Source: Granulicatella seriolae
Lineage (GTDB): Bacteria > Bacillota > Bacilli > Lactobacillales > Aerococcaceae
Direction: 5' to 3'
Assembly: GCF_024543085.1 (NCBI RefSeq)
Contig: NZ_JANHNZ010000001.1
Coordinates: forward strand, 186,001-250,000
Length of the DNA: 64,000 nucleotides
Numbering within the stretch: the first letter of the stretch is position 1; every line of letters starts with the position of its first letter. Shown piece after piece: positions 44,906 through 55,131 of this stretch. The position numbers and the translations under genes were made by a program. The notes beneath the pieces were generated by a model. The model worked only from the letters and a program-made list of their open reading frames with translations. It was not told the origin of the DNA and searched no databases.

Positions 44906-45595
44906 CTACTTAAAATACTCTCTAGCGATGTCTAGCGCATTATCTTTCATAATGACGGTCCCATACTCGGACAGGAACTCTGGCGATAACCTTGCTGGTT
45001 CACCATATTCTAAGAGCAAGGCAATATCTGTTGAAGGGTCCTCTTCCTTTTCTAATTGATCAAACACATGAAGCACATAACGCCCTTTGTAGTGGTATAA
45101 AGTGGCTTCATCTAAGTCATATAGATAGTGTTTTGCTAATTCAAAGAAGTCTTCAATCGATTCAAACACAATAGTTTGGTTCAAGCTAGCCATTTTTTCT
45201 TCTGGTTTATGTTGAACCGAACTGCCTTTTTCCTTGCTTGAGTCTTCCTTGCTATTCTTAGCAGACGATGAAGAATTTTCCTTAGAGACAGTGTTATGAA
45301 TTGATTCAAGAATTTTTTTCATAACATCATTTTCCTCGATATTGCTCGCTTCGTCTGTCCAATTTTTTGAGATATAGACTTCGATCCCTTCTGAGTTGGG
45401 CATCACCTGAAAAGAGAGTGCTTCGGAACCGATAAATTGGTCATCAACTTCAAACTCTTCCAAAATTTCTTGAAAGAATGCCTCGATTTGTTGCGGATTT
45501 CCAAACAAATCCATTACGGTCATTCCACGTTCTTGAAGATCTCGATTCTCAATTTTTATTAAAATAGTATTATCATTGATCCGTTCCATTTCCAT
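44906..45595 (-). CDS. mecA: Adaptor protein MecA
   Basis: A 229-residue adaptor that brings substrates to ClpC-ClpP. The N-terminal substrate-binding domain (MERINDNTILIKI, then DLQERGMTVMDLFG) and the C-terminal ClpC-binding domain (FESIEDFFELAKHY ... EYGTVIMKDNALDIAREYF) are joined by a Ser/Glu/Lys-rich linker (about 95-135). In Bacillus its targets include ComK, ComS and Spx. The start is one of two ATGs at 45593-45598 after GAGGT. Confidence 0.94.
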   Translation of the reverse strand: MEMERINDNTILIKIENRDLQERGMTVMDLFGNPQQIEAFFQEILEEFEVDDQFIGSEALSFQVMPNSEGIEVYISKNWTDEASNIEENDVMKKILESIHNTVSKENSSSSAKNSKEDSSKEKGSSVQHKPEEKMASLNQTIVFESIEDFFELAKHYLYDLDEATLYHYKGRYVLHVFDQLEKEEDPSTDIALLLEYGEPARLSPEFLSEYGTVIMKDNALDIAREYFK

Positions 45596-45695
45596 CATAT
45601 ACACCTCACTTATCTTAATCTATTATCTCATTGTAAATCAAATACCAGAAAAGTAAAGTAATTAGAATTATGACGGTTTGGAAAGATAGGTTTGT

Positions 45696-46262
45696 CTATT
45701 GACCAACTGGATGGAAGCGTTCCACTACTCGTTTCATCGGGAAATAAAGAATTGGCACTAAAATAGCTGTAACAAATGCAGTAAAAACAGAGGCTGGTAG
45801 TGCTGAAAAAGCAACAATCATAGCAGCTGTCACGTTTAAGCCTAGAGCCATTTGTGCTAATAAAAATTTAATGTAAATAACAACTAACTTAGTTAGTGCA
45901 GCCACAATTCCGGTAATGATAATATTGGCAGGCTTATCATTGCCCTTTAGCAGTTTGAAGAATACCAAATGGATCATCAAGATAACAATCAAGGACTCTA
46001 AAACGGTGAATGGGGCACTGGTTGCGTACCCTGCTGTAATATCAAAAATTAACAATCCAATAGAAGCGGCTATTGCACCTCTTTTTGAACCCATTAACAA
46101 GGCTCCAACCGCTACTAAAGCATTACCCATATGAACAAATGAGTTGCTAATAGCTGAGGGCATTGGGAAACGGAAAAAATAGATACCAATAATAATAAGT
46201 GCTGCATATAATGAAATTTCGATTAATTGAAATGTGTGGTTACTTTGTTTTGTCTTGTACAT
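45696..46262 (-). CDS. ECF transporter S component, probably for vitamin B6
   Basis: A 188-residue membrane protein with six hydrophobic helices and the S-component pattern (ALIIIGIYFFRFPMPSA; GSKRGAIAASIGLLIFDIT). The ECF energising module is not in the window. Being next to the pyridoxal kinase gene (30-bp gap, same strand) and the PdxR regulator, it most likely binds pyridoxine or pyridoxal. The substrate is inferred from context. Confidence 0.82.
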   Translation of the reverse strand: MYKTKQSNHTFQLIEISLYAALIIIGIYFFRFPMPSAISNSFVHMGNALVAVGALLMGSKRGAIAASIGLLIFDITAGYATSAPFTVLESLIVILMIHLVFFKLLKGNDKPANIIITGIVAALTKLVVIYIKFLLAQMALGLNVTAAMIVAFSALPASVFTAFVTAILVPILYFPMKRVVERFHPVGQ

Positions 46263-46292
46263 GTTTATCCTTCTTTCTTACTTAATTTTTTC

Positions 46293-47141
46293 TTAAACGT
46301 TACACAATTCTCTCATCGCAAGGCCTAAGTCTATCAATAGTGGCTCTATGGACAAGCCATATTTGATTGGTTTGCCACTGGCCAATGAGCGCTCAAGAAT
46401 GGTGTGCATCCATTTGACCGTGAATTCTAACGTCTCTTGGACATTGACGCCTTTTATCAGCAGGCTGGAGATGAGTGCGGTTGACAAATCACCCGTCCCA
46501 TAAAAATCTTCTTGGAACCGTTCGTGTGATACATAGATTCTGCTGGACTTGTCAGAGGCATAAAATCCAATCTGCTGTGAGTCAAAACTAATCCCAGTTA
46601 AAATAACCCTCTCTGGACCCAAAGCATGTAACTTATCCACCAATTGGTCTACCTGTTCCAAAGTGTAGTCATCACCTAAATATGGTGTATCCGTTAATAA
46701 ACAGGCCTCGGTAATATTGGGTAGCAGGATGTTAGCTTTATGGACCAAGTTTTTCATTACTTGCGGATACGACACATCAAAACCTCGGTAAAGTTTTCCT
46801 TTGTCAGCCATCACTGGGTCGACGATGACTTGTGCTGACGTCATGAGTGGCTGCTTCAAGTTATCAATTAAAGTTTCAATTTCTTGATTCCCGGCAAAAT
46901 ATCCTGTCACTACATGGTCAAAAGAAATTGGTAGACTATTCAAATGGTCAAGTGAATCCTGCATGATTTGCGTCATAGGATGAATCACATTTGATGGAAA
47001 GCCACCGGTATGCGTGGATAAATAGACTGTTGGCAAAAAAGACACATTGAAGCCTGCTATGGAAAATATAGGAGTCATCATGGGACCAGCAACTTTTCCC
47101 ACAGTTACCCAATCGTGCACTAGTAATATAGAGTTCTCCAT
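46293..47141 (-). CDS. pdxK: Pyridoxal/pyridoxamine kinase
   Basis: A 282-residue ribokinase-superfamily kinase. Markers are VHDWVTVGKVAGPMMTPI at the N-terminus (substrate side), VIVDPVMADKGKLYRGF near residue 110 and FYGTGDLSTALISS near residue 218, where the Asp is the catalytic base. It phosphorylates B6 vitamers in the cytoplasm. The start is ATG 47139-47141 with AGGTGGG upstream. It is divergent from pdxR, which likely regulates it. Confidence 0.88.
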   Translation of the reverse strand: MENSILLVHDWVTVGKVAGPMMTPIFSIAGFNVSFLPTVYLSTHTGGFPSNVIHPMTQIMQDSLDHLNSLPISFDHVVTGYFAGNQEIETLIDNLKQPLMTSAQVIVDPVMADKGKLYRGFDVSYPQVMKNLVHKANILLPNITEACLLTDTPYLGDDYTLEQVDQLVDKLHALGPERVILTGISFDSQQIGFYASDKSSRIYVSHERFQEDFYGTGDLSTALISSLLIKGVNVQETLEFTVKWMHTILERSLASGKPIKYGLSIEPLLIDLGLAMRELCNV

Positions 47142-47255
47142 AAGTTTTCTTCCCACCTTTCTTGTCAATTGACTAGCTCTACTATCTATTTTAATATCAG
47201 TCTGGTACTATTAACAGTATCAATACTAAAAATCTTTAGGTACCAGGAGGCGTTT
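47142..47255. promoter_or_regulatory. Divergent pdxK/pdxR control region
   Basis: A 114-bp region with back-to-back promoters. The near-palindrome TACTATTAACAGTA (about 47207-47220) and the repeated GGTAC words (about 47202 and 47240) could be PdxR sites. This is inference from position and symmetry only. Confidence 0.45.
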
Positions 47256-48704
47256 ATGTCTAAGTTCAATCAAACATCATTTACCAATGAGTCTCTTGCC
47301 AAGGACAAGCTGACACTCTATGTGGAACTCTATAAACGAGTAAAGACTTCCATCCTTCATGGAGAGTTTCCTGCTGGTTCAAAGCTTCCTAGTAAGAGAA
47401 ATCTCTCTATCCAAACAGGTTACAGCATCAATACCGTCCTTAAAGCCTATGAGCAGCTTGAAGTAGAAGGATATATTTATAGCATGGAACGCAAAGGGTA
47501 TTTTGTTGCCGATATTAAAACACTAATCCAACCTATTCAGCAAATACAGGAAATGAATCAAACAACCCATTCACAAACACAAGAGATTCGCTTTGACTTT
47601 ACCAGTTCCATTCCCGACCAAGAAAACTTTCCCTTTACTGACTTGAGAAAAGCCTTTAACACCATTCTTATGGAAGAAGATGACTCCATCCTGAAAACTA
47701 GTCCACTAGCCGGAGACGACTCACTGCGCCAATCCATTCAACAGTACTTAAGCCTTTCTAGAAATGTACCTTGTCGCATGGAACAAATCGTCTTAGGACC
47801 AAGTTCTCAGTATCTTTTTACCCTCTTGTGCCAGATAATAGAGCCTAAGTCATGCTTTGCCTTTGAGGATCCGGGTTACCATCGCTTTATGGAGCTTATT
47901 GAGCTGCACCATTTCCAAACCTGTGCCTTACCAATCGATCAGCATGGGTTATCTATAGAAGAATTGCATCAGTCTAAAGCGAGCTTGGTCTACCTGTCAC
48001 CCAATCATCAATTCCCTACCGGTAGCATTATGCCAATTGAAAGACGACAGGATTTGCTGGAATGGGCTAGTCAAGATGAACATCGTTACCTGATTGAGGA
48101 TGACTATGACAGTGAGTTTCAGTATGCAGGTAAACCGATTCCTTCTCTTAGCTCGCTAGACCAAAAAGGGAAGGTTATTTATATGGGAAGCTTTTCTCGT
48201 TCCTTGGCTACCGGCTTTCGAATGTCCTATATGGTCTTGCCTGAGCAATTATTAAACGCCTTTAAGCGCATCGAAACGATGTTTACCTGCCCGATTAGTA
48301 GTTTGACGCAAAAAGTCATGGATAAGCTGATGAGGTGTGGGCAATTTGAACGTCACCTCAACCGTAGTCGCCTTAGAAATAAACGGAAAAGAGAGAGCTT
48401 GCTTGCTGCTATAAGTCAACATGACCATCAGGCAAAATTAATCGGTGCTCCAGCCGGACTTCACATTCTGCTCAAACCTAGTTTGCCATTCGATACTGAA
48501 CCGCTAAATGAAGCTTTAAAGATGTTAGGGCTTAAGATAGCCTTTCTAAATGATTTTTTGAATAAGCCTAGCTGGCTAAAGAACTTTACAGAATATGAAA
48601 ATACCATCTACCTTGGTTTTTCTAGTCTAAGTCTTACAGAAATTCCGCAGGCTGTTGACTTGCTCTATCAAGCTCTTAGACAACAAACAAAAAAAGTCAG
48701 GTAA
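47256..48704 (+). CDS. pdxR: PdxR-like MocR-family regulator (GntR HTH + aminotransferase fold)
   Basis: A 482-residue regulator. The N-terminal GntR winged helix (residues 15-80: GEFPAGSKLPSKRNLSIQTG) is followed by a PLP-dependent class I aminotransferase-like domain (100-470). The PLP Lys is expected in MGSFSRSLATGFRMSY, where the usual Lys is replaced by Arg or Leu context, so I cannot confirm it. The start is ATG 47256-47258 with AGGAGG upstream; the longer frame has no site. Such proteins activate or repress pyridoxal salvage or synthesis genes. Confidence 0.85.
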   Translation: MSKFNQTSFTNESLAKDKLTLYVELYKRVKTSILHGEFPAGSKLPSKRNLSIQTGYSINTVLKAYEQLEVEGYIYSMERKGYFVADIKTLIQPIQQIQEMNQTTHSQTQEIRFDFTSSIPDQENFPFTDLRKAFNTILMEEDDSILKTSPLAGDDSLRQSIQQYLSLSRNVPCRMEQIVLGPSSQYLFTLLCQIIEPKSCFAFEDPGYHRFMELIELHHFQTCALPIDQHGLSIEELHQSKASLVYLSPNHQFPTGSIMPIERRQDLLEWASQDEHRYLIEDDYDSEFQYAGKPIPSLSSLDQKGKVIYMGSFSRSLATGFRMSYMVLPEQLLNAFKRIETMFTCPISSLTQKVMDKLMRCGQFERHLNRSRLRNKRKRESLLAAISQHDHQAKLIGAPAGLHILLKPSLPFDTEPLNEALKMLGLKIAFLNDFLNKPSWLKNFTEYENTIYLGFSSLSLTEIPQAVDLLYQALRQQTKKVR

Positions 48705-48725
48705 CAATTGCTGTTACCTGACTTT
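48693..48725. terminator. Bidirectional terminator between pdxR and spx
   Basis: AAAGTCAGGTAACA / TGTTACCTGACTTT, 14-bp stem around a 5-base loop, with an A-run before and Ts after. Confidence 0.85.
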
Positions 48726-48744
48726 CGACTATAAGGTTTTGGTT

Positions 48745-49143
48745 CTAAAAATTAACGAGTTTTTGTGCTTGGCTTAATTCATAAGCACGGACTTCTTTTG
48801 GTAAGAAGCGACGAATTTCATCTTCGTTATATCCTACTTGAAATCTCTTTTCATCCAACATAATTGGACGTCGTAACAATCCAGGGTGTTCTTGAAGTAG
48901 TTGGAATAGTTGGTTTAGAGGAACTTCATCTAAATCAATATTTAGTTCCTGGAAAGCTTTTGAACGAGTAGAAATAATTTCTTCTGTACCGTCTTCTGTC
49001 ATGCGCAAGATATTCTTGATTTCTGGAATTGATAATGGGTCAGAGAATATATTTCTTTCAGTGAACTCAATATTATGTTCTTCCAACCATGCACGCGCTT
49101 TGCGACAAGAAGTACAACTAGGTGACGTATATAAAGTAACCAT
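48745..49143 (-). CDS. spx: Redox regulator Spx
   Basis: A 132-residue ArsC-fold transcription regulator that binds the RNA polymerase alpha C-terminal domain under disulfide stress. The redox switch C10-x-x-C13 (SPSCTSC) and the RRPIMLD motif near residue 92 are present, as is the Gly near 52 region (TEDGTEE) typical of Spx. The C-terminus lacks a clear LAN-type ClpXP tail. Adaptor SpxH and MecA genes are also in this window. Confidence 0.93.
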   Translation of the reverse strand: MVTLYTSPSCTSCRKARAWLEEHNIEFTERNIFSDPLSIPEIKNILRMTEDGTEEIISTRSKAFQELNIDLDEVPLNQLFQLLQEHPGLLRRPIMLDEKRFQVGYNEDEIRRFLPKEVRAYELSQAQKLVNF

Positions 49144-50487
<1,344 letters not shown>

Positions 50488-50500
50488 TATGTACGAAAAG

Positions 50501-50730
50501 AACTGGGTAATAAATCCAGAAAAAACAAAAACTATTTCTAAAACGCAAAAGAGTTATCGGAAAATGTTACCTGAAATAAGAACGGTGGCACCGTCGTGAG
50601 CCTTGGTCTCACTGCTTGGCTGTCTACGTGGCTGTAATCGGCTGAAGCCGAAACATCCACTGTGCGTCAGCTATGCTTTACACCGTTATTTCAGGTAACA
50701 TTTTCCGACAACTCTTTTACTTTAATTTGG
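50501..50730 (-). repeat. Intergenic hairpin element, copy E6
   Basis: The arms 50547-50578 and 50687-50718 are a 32-bp inverted repeat with one mismatch (GAGTTATCGGAAAATGTTAC). The core begins AACGGTGGCACCGTCG beside the marker flank TATTTCTAAAACG. The left outer end is degenerate (CTGGGTAATAAATCC). The core has a small deletion (CACTGCTTGGCTG). Non-coding, 13 bp after the trpS stop. Confidence 0.88.
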
Positions 50731-50784
50731 CTTGTTTAAAGTTAAGTCTTTTAATTATTGGTGTTTTGTATAACTATTAAAAAA

Positions 50785-50844
50785 CTAGATTCTAATAGGT
50801 TACAAATACTGATTGAATAACAGTCGTAACCTAATAAAATCTAG
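50785..50844 (-). terminator. Terminator of ssrA
   Basis: CTAGATTTTATTAGGTTAC pairs with GTAACCTATTAGAATCTAG on the minus strand and is followed by six Ts, 16 bp past the tmRNA 3' end. Confidence 0.85.
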
Positions 50845-50859
50845 CAATAGTTAGCTTTA

Positions 50860-51224
50860 TGGAGCCGAGGGGAGTTGAACCCCTGTCCAAGCATAACGAT
50901 ACATCCACTTCTACATTCATAGTTTATCTATTTGGAGGTTCGCTGCATATTAGCTGATAAACAAGCGTCATATTTAGCTAGTCTGGTTATCTCTGTTTAA
51001 CTTAGACAGACGGAAAAGTTAACCGTAGCCCACTGAAAGTGAGACCCGGATTCGAGCACATGGGCGATGCCGAGCGGATCTTAGCTAGCAGGTATTAAGC
51101 TGCGAAAGCTAAAGTGTTTGTTTGTTTTTTGTCAGTTATATTTAACTGTAACGTTTTTACGTAGCCGTAACCTACGAAATGCGATGAATGCTCGACCTAT
51201 ACCTGTCGAATCCGTAACGACCCC
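50860..51224 (-). ncRNA. ssrA: Transfer-messenger RNA (tmRNA)
   Basis: The 5' end GGGGTCGTTACGGATTCGAC and the 3' end with the T-arm GGGGTTCAACTCCCC and CGGCTCCA form the tRNA-like domain; the acceptor pairs GGGGUCG with CGGCUCC. CCA is not encoded. The reading frame in the middle gives a tag ending DKKQTNTLAFAA then TAA (about 51093-51131), with the resume codon apparently GAC. Pseudoknot-like pairs follow. It rescues stalled ribosomes with SmpB (54621-55082). Confidence 0.95.
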
Positions 51225-51245
51225 TGAAATAAATTGAGCATAATT

Positions 51246-51274
51246 ATCATAACAAATTGCCTACATACAAGCAA
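51246..51274 (-). promoter_or_regulatory. Promoter of ssrA
   Basis: On the minus strand TTGCTT (51274-51269), a 17-base spacer and TATGAT (51251-51246), about 21 bp before the mature 5' end. Confidence 0.7.
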
Positions 51275-51339
51275 GTTTTACATACTCAAAGCATCGGATA
51301 AAAAAACACTACTAAATAGAAATAGTTTTCAAGATACTG

Positions 51340-51560
51340 TAGATTCTTAAGATAATTTGTCAAAAATCAAAACGATGGCAACGACTTGGGCCAAGGTCTC
51401 ATGACTTATCTGTCTTCGTAGTTGTAAGGGGCTAGGCAAAAAGTCCAGGCTGCTATTCAAACAAAAGGGTTTTGCCCAGCCCCAACATCCACAGTGCGAA
51501 TAGCTATGCTTACACACTGTTATTTCTGGCACATTACCTTAAGACTTTACTCATTGAATA
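51340..51560 (-). repeat. Decayed element with a solo outer-flank piece nested in its core
   Basis: GATGGCAACGACTTGGGCCA, AGGTCTCATGACTTATCTGT, CTTCGTAGTTGTAA and, after an interruption, AACATCCACAGTGCG and TAGCTATGCTTACACACTGT follow the standard core in order. The interruption 51428-51482 is a complete outer end pair (GGGGCTAGGCAAAAAGTCC ... GGGTTTTGCCCAGCCCC) with flank but no arms or core. It replaces the palindrome ATCGGCTGAAGCCGA. Confidence 0.75.
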
Positions 51561-51706
51561 ATAAAACAAGCTCATTCATCTCTACATTTTTCAAGCGCTT
51601 TATTATGTCAGAGATTTAGACTTTTTTAAAATTACCTTACAGACCTTTACTTTTTGTTTGGTGATGTTATCATGAAGGTTGAATAAAAAAAGGAGTTGTT
51701 TACCAA

Positions 51707-52180
51707 ATGAAAAAAAATATAACTATACTGTTAACACTTACTGCTTCTTCCCTACTCCTTGCTTCTTGTGGTGAGCAACCAACTGAAACCATAGAATCTT
51801 CTGATACTGTTACTATTTCTACGAATTCTGAAGCACCAGCTTCATCTGCAACCATAGATTCCTCGTCTACTCAAAAGCCTAACGAGTCAGCAAAAAGTGA
51901 TTCCGCAGCCAACTCTACTAGTAAATCAACAGCTAGTACAGAACAAAATGCTCTAGGCAAAGAAGCCATGCGTAAAATAGAAAAAGCCAAGAATGTTGCT
52001 TTTGATGATTCTTATCTTATGATTATTCAAGAACAAACAGACGACATGATAGTCATTAACATCCGCAAAGAAAATGATTCCGTAACTACTAACTATGGCA
52101 TTTTCCGTTATACAAAATCAAAGAATACCATTGAAGAAATTGATGAAACCACTGGAGAATATAAAGTTCTTCCAGAATAG
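51707..52180 (+). CDS. Small secreted lipoprotein of unknown function
   Basis: A 157-residue lipoprotein. The signal peptide (residues 1-19) ends with the lipobox LLASC, Cys20 being lipidated. A long Ser/Thr-rich linker (25-90) leads to a small C-terminal domain (95-157: SYLMIIQEQTDDMIVINIRK) that I do not recognise. Anchored outside the membrane. An AGGAG site precedes the ATG. A 32-bp gap leads to ilvE on the same strand. Confidence 0.75.
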   Translation: MKKNITILLTLTASSLLLASCGEQPTETIESSDTVTISTNSEAPASSATIDSSSTQKPNESAKSDSAANSTSKSTASTEQNALGKEAMRKIEKAKNVAFDDSYLMIIQEQTDDMIVINIRKENDSVTTNYGIFRYTKSKNTIEEIDETTGEYKVLPE

Positions 52181-52212
52181 ATTCTACGAAAATAACTAAC
52201 GAGGTGCAATGA

Positions 52213-53247
52213 ATGGAAAAACAAGTTGAATTAGATTGGGAAAATCTGGGATTTACATACATCAAAACAGATTTACGTTTTATCTCATACTACAAAGATG
52301 GGCAATGGGACGAAGGAGAATTAACAACCGATAACAAAGTGCGAATCAGTGAAGGGTCAACGGCCCTCCATTACGGACAGCAATGTTTTGAAGGCTTAAA
52401 AGCCTACCGCTGCAAGGACGGCTCTATCAACCTTTTTCGTCCTGACCAGAATGCTGCTAGAATGGCAAGGTCTTGCAGACGTCTACTTATGCCAGAATTC
52501 CCTGCTGAACGATTTATTGAAGCTGTCAAACAAGTCGTTATTGCCAACCAACACTGGATTCCTCCATATGGAACAGGTGGCAGTCTGTATTTACGCCCCT
52601 ATATGATTGGAGTTGGCGACAATGTTGGTGTGAAACCCGCAGAAGAGTATATCTTCTCTATCTTTGCAACACCTGTTGGGGCTTATTTCAAAGGTGGGCT
52701 TTCTCCTGCTAATTTTATCGTTACAGACTATGACCGAGCAGCGCCATCAGGTACAGGTGCTGCAAAAGTAGGTGGCAACTATGCCGGTAGCTTACTTGCA
52801 AATAAGGAAGCTAAAGCTAGAAATTTTAGTGATGCCATATACTTAGACCCAGCTACTCATACTAAGATCGAAGAAGTCGGTGCTGCAAACTTTTTTGCCA
52901 TCACTGCCAATAATCAATTCATCACTCCTCTTTCCCCATCGATATTACCAAGTATTACCAAATACTCACTGTTGTGGTTAGCTGAACATCGTTTAGGAAT
53001 GACTGTTTCCGAAGGCGATATCTTTATCGATCGCTTAGATGATTTTGTTGAGGCTGGTGCCTGTGGTACAGCAGCAGTGATTACTCCAATTGGTGGTATT
53101 CAATATGGAGACCAGTTCCATGTCTTTTATTCTGAAACCGAAGTTGGACCTGTCACCAAACGTTTGTATGACGAACTGGTTGGTATACAATACAGCGATG
53201 TAGAAGCACCAGAAGGCTGGATTGAAAAAATTATTGTAGACGACTAA
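52213..53247 (+). CDS. ilvE: Branched-chain amino acid aminotransferase
   Basis: A 344-residue fold type IV PLP enzyme. The PLP Lys is in [12 protein letters not shown] near residue 194. Other markers are [15 protein letters not shown] near 58 and [11 protein letters not shown] near 228. It converts Val, Leu and Ile to and from their keto acids. No ilv or leu biosynthesis genes surround it, so it may serve catabolism or interconversion. Confidence 0.95.
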   Translation: MEKQVELDWENLGFTYIKTDLRFISYYKDGQWDEGELTTDNKVRISEGSTALHYGQQCFEGLKAYRCKDGSINLFRPDQNAARMARSCRRLLMPEFPAERFIEAVKQVVIANQHWIPPYGTGGSLYLRPYMIGVGDNVGVKPAEEYIFSIFATPVGAYFKGGLSPANFIVTDYDRAAPSGTGAAKVGGNYAGSLLANKEAKARNFSDAIYLDPATHTKIEEVGAANFFAITANNQFITPLSPSILPSITKYSLLWLAEHRLGMTVSEGDIFIDRLDDFVEAGACGTAAVITPIGGIQYGDQFHVFYSETEVGPVTKRLYDELVGIQYSDVEAPEGWIEKIIVDD

Positions 53248-53268
53248 CTTTCACTTGTATACGAAAAA

Positions 53269-53316
53269 TGACCATTTAGCATTGTTTCAAAAAACAATGC
53301 TAAATGGTCATTTTTT
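53269..53316 (+). terminator. Terminator after ilvE
   Basis: TGACCATTTAGCATTGTTT pairs perfectly with AAACAATGCTAAATGGTCA and is followed by six Ts. Confidence 0.95.
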
Positions 53317-53424
53317 ATAATGTACGGTCAAATCAGGTCCAAAGTTCTTAGTTTCTGTTGCTTGCACTTGGCTTATTGGTGGCACTAGGTTTATAACTCA
53401 CATTTGTTTTCCTTTTTTGCATTT

Positions 53425-54147
53425 TTATTTAAACATTTCTTGTGGAATCAAATCAAATTCACGTTCAACAGCCTTTTTACGGTGTGCAAAATGATTAGTT
53501 TGGTTGAGAGCTTTTAGATGATATGCACCATTTGAATACTCTACGATATTCAATGAAGAATTATGGATTGGTTCAGACAATTGAAAATCTGGGATAAGTT
53601 CGTGCAACATATTACGGATGGTCATACCGTGACTGACAACTAGAATATTTTGATTTGTATCACGGTGGCGTTGAATTAACTTCAACAAGCCCTGTTCAAC
53701 ACGTAGCCAAAACTCCATAAAGTTCTCACCTAAATGATCTGGGTCCAACTCTTTTAGAGCATTAAGTTCATCTTGTATATTACGACCGCCAACCTCATCA
53801 AATGACCGTTGGAGGGTTTTATATAATTCATTCCAAACTTGCACAGAATCTTGCCCTTCTAAACTGCCAAAGAAAACCTCACGAAATTCTGGCATCATCT
53901 GAATCGTTAAATTATCTTTTGATGGATGGTCTCTAAAGAAAAGTTGTGCCGTTTCAACGGTTCTACGTAAATCACTTGTATAGACTGCGTCGAACTGAAC
54001 ATCTCGCATGCCTAAACCACTACGAATAGCGTCTAAACGTCCTTCCTTTGTTAATGGCATATCTGACCAACCTTGCATTCTTGCATAACGGTTAAAATAA
54101 GTTTCTCCGTGTCGCATAAAATAAAGTGTTACTCCATTTTTACCCAT
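53425..54147 (-). CDS. Histidine phosphatase family protein
   Basis: A 240-residue phosphoglycerate mutase-like phosphatase. The phosphohistidine motif is RHGETYFN near residue 12, and the second catalytic His lies in VVSHGMTIRNM near residue 174. The acid Glu is in FREVFFGSLEG. The substrate is unknown; such proteins include broad phosphatases. An AGGAGG site precedes the ATG. Confidence 0.88.
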   Translation of the reverse strand: MGKNGVTLYFMRHGETYFNRYARMQGWSDMPLTKEGRLDAIRSGLGMRDVQFDAVYTSDLRRTVETAQLFFRDHPSKDNLTIQMMPEFREVFFGSLEGQDSVQVWNELYKTLQRSFDEVGGRNIQDELNALKELDPDHLGENFMEFWLRVEQGLLKLIQRHRDTNQNILVVSHGMTIRNMLHELIPDFQLSEPIHNSSLNIVEYSNGAYHLKALNQTNHFAHRKKAVEREFDLIPQEMFK

Positions 54148-54317
54148 CTTTTATCCTCCTTAAGACCCTGTTAAAATGAATATTCTATCAGGCTTCTTAT
54201 TGGTTATATTTACTTCTCTATTGTACCGAATTTTTCCACTTCTGTCATGTATGGTGACGATAAATCAAGTTTTGCTTTTAGAATAAAAAGATTAGTCTTG
54301 AACACAAAATCTTACCA

Positions 54318-54569
54318 GGGGCTGGGCAAAAAGTCTGTAATAAAATAAAAAAATTTCTAAATCATAAAATAGTTCCCCAGAAATCTATCAGAAATGGAAA
54401 CGGTGGCACCGCCGTGAGCCTTAGTCTCACTGACTTAGCTGTCTACGTGGCTGTAAATCGGCACAAGCCAACATCCACTGTGCGTCAGCTATGCTATACA
54501 CCGTTCTGTACGGGTAGATTTCTGGGGAACTATTTTATTTGGTTATCATTTAGACTTTTTACCCAGCCT
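54318..54569 (-). repeat. Intergenic hairpin element, copy E7
   Basis: The outer ends are GGGGCTGGGCAAAAAGTC and GACTTTTTACCCAGCC. The arms (about 54364-54388 and 54511-54537) match as AAAATAGTTCCCCAGAAATC / GATTTCTGGGGAACTATTTT, the same arm as E1. The core starts GAAACGGTGGCACCGCC next to the marker flank, that is, opposite to E1. The central palindrome is mutated (CGGCACAAGCC). Confidence 0.88.
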
Positions 54570-54600
54570 CAACAATCACTGTGAGTCAGCTTGCTTCATC
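54570..54600 (-). repeat. Decayed core piece next to E7
   Basis: AACAATCACTGTGAGTCAGC resembles the core segment AACATCCACTGTGCGTCAGC and follows the outer end of E7 directly, as in the nested relic at 51483. Confidence 0.5.
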
Positions 54601-54620
54601 CTCATAAGCTAAAAACCTTA

Positions 54621-55082
54621 TTAGCGAATTTTTAAAGCTCGGTCCATTTCTCGTTTCATATCTTTTTGCTTTAGGGCTTCCCGCTTGTCATAATTCTTCT
54701 TCCCTTTAGCAATCCCAATCAACAGTTTTGCCACGCCATTTTTAATGTAAACCTTTAACGGCACAATGGTATTTCCTGATTGCTTTACTTCCTCGGAAAG
54801 ACGTTTAATTTGACTCTTGTGGAGCAAAAGCTTTCTAGTACGTAAGGGGTCATGGTTAAAGAGCGTTCCCTGTTCAAATGGACTAATGTGTACATTGACT
54901 AGGAAAACTTCTCCATTGCGAATACTACAATAACCATCCTTAAGATTGATTCTTGCATTTCGAACAGATTTTATCTCTGTACCAGTCAAAACCATTCCCG
55001 CCTCAATTGTATCAAGAATAGTATAATCATGACTAGCTTTTCGATTTTGTGCTAATACTTTATCAGTTTGACCTTTTGGCAT
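54621..55082 (-). CDS. smpB: SsrA-binding protein SmpB
   Basis: A 153-residue RNA-binding protein. Markers are [29 protein letters not shown] and the basic C-terminal tail [19 protein letters not shown]. It binds tmRNA and places it in stalled ribosomes. It follows rnr with a 49-bp gap; the order rnr-smpB is common in Firmicutes. A GAGGAGG site precedes the ATG. Confidence 0.97.
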   Translation of the reverse strand: MPKGQTDKVLAQNRKASHDYTILDTIEAGMVLTGTEIKSVRNARINLKDGYCSIRNGEVFLVNVHISPFEQGTLFNHDPLRTRKLLLHKSQIKRLSEEVKQSGNTIVPLKVYIKNGVAKLLIGIAKGKKNYDKREALKQKDMKREMDRALKIR

Positions 55083-55131
55083 AGTACCTCCTCATGCTTA
55101 ACAGTGGCATAGGCTTATATCAAAGTGCCAC

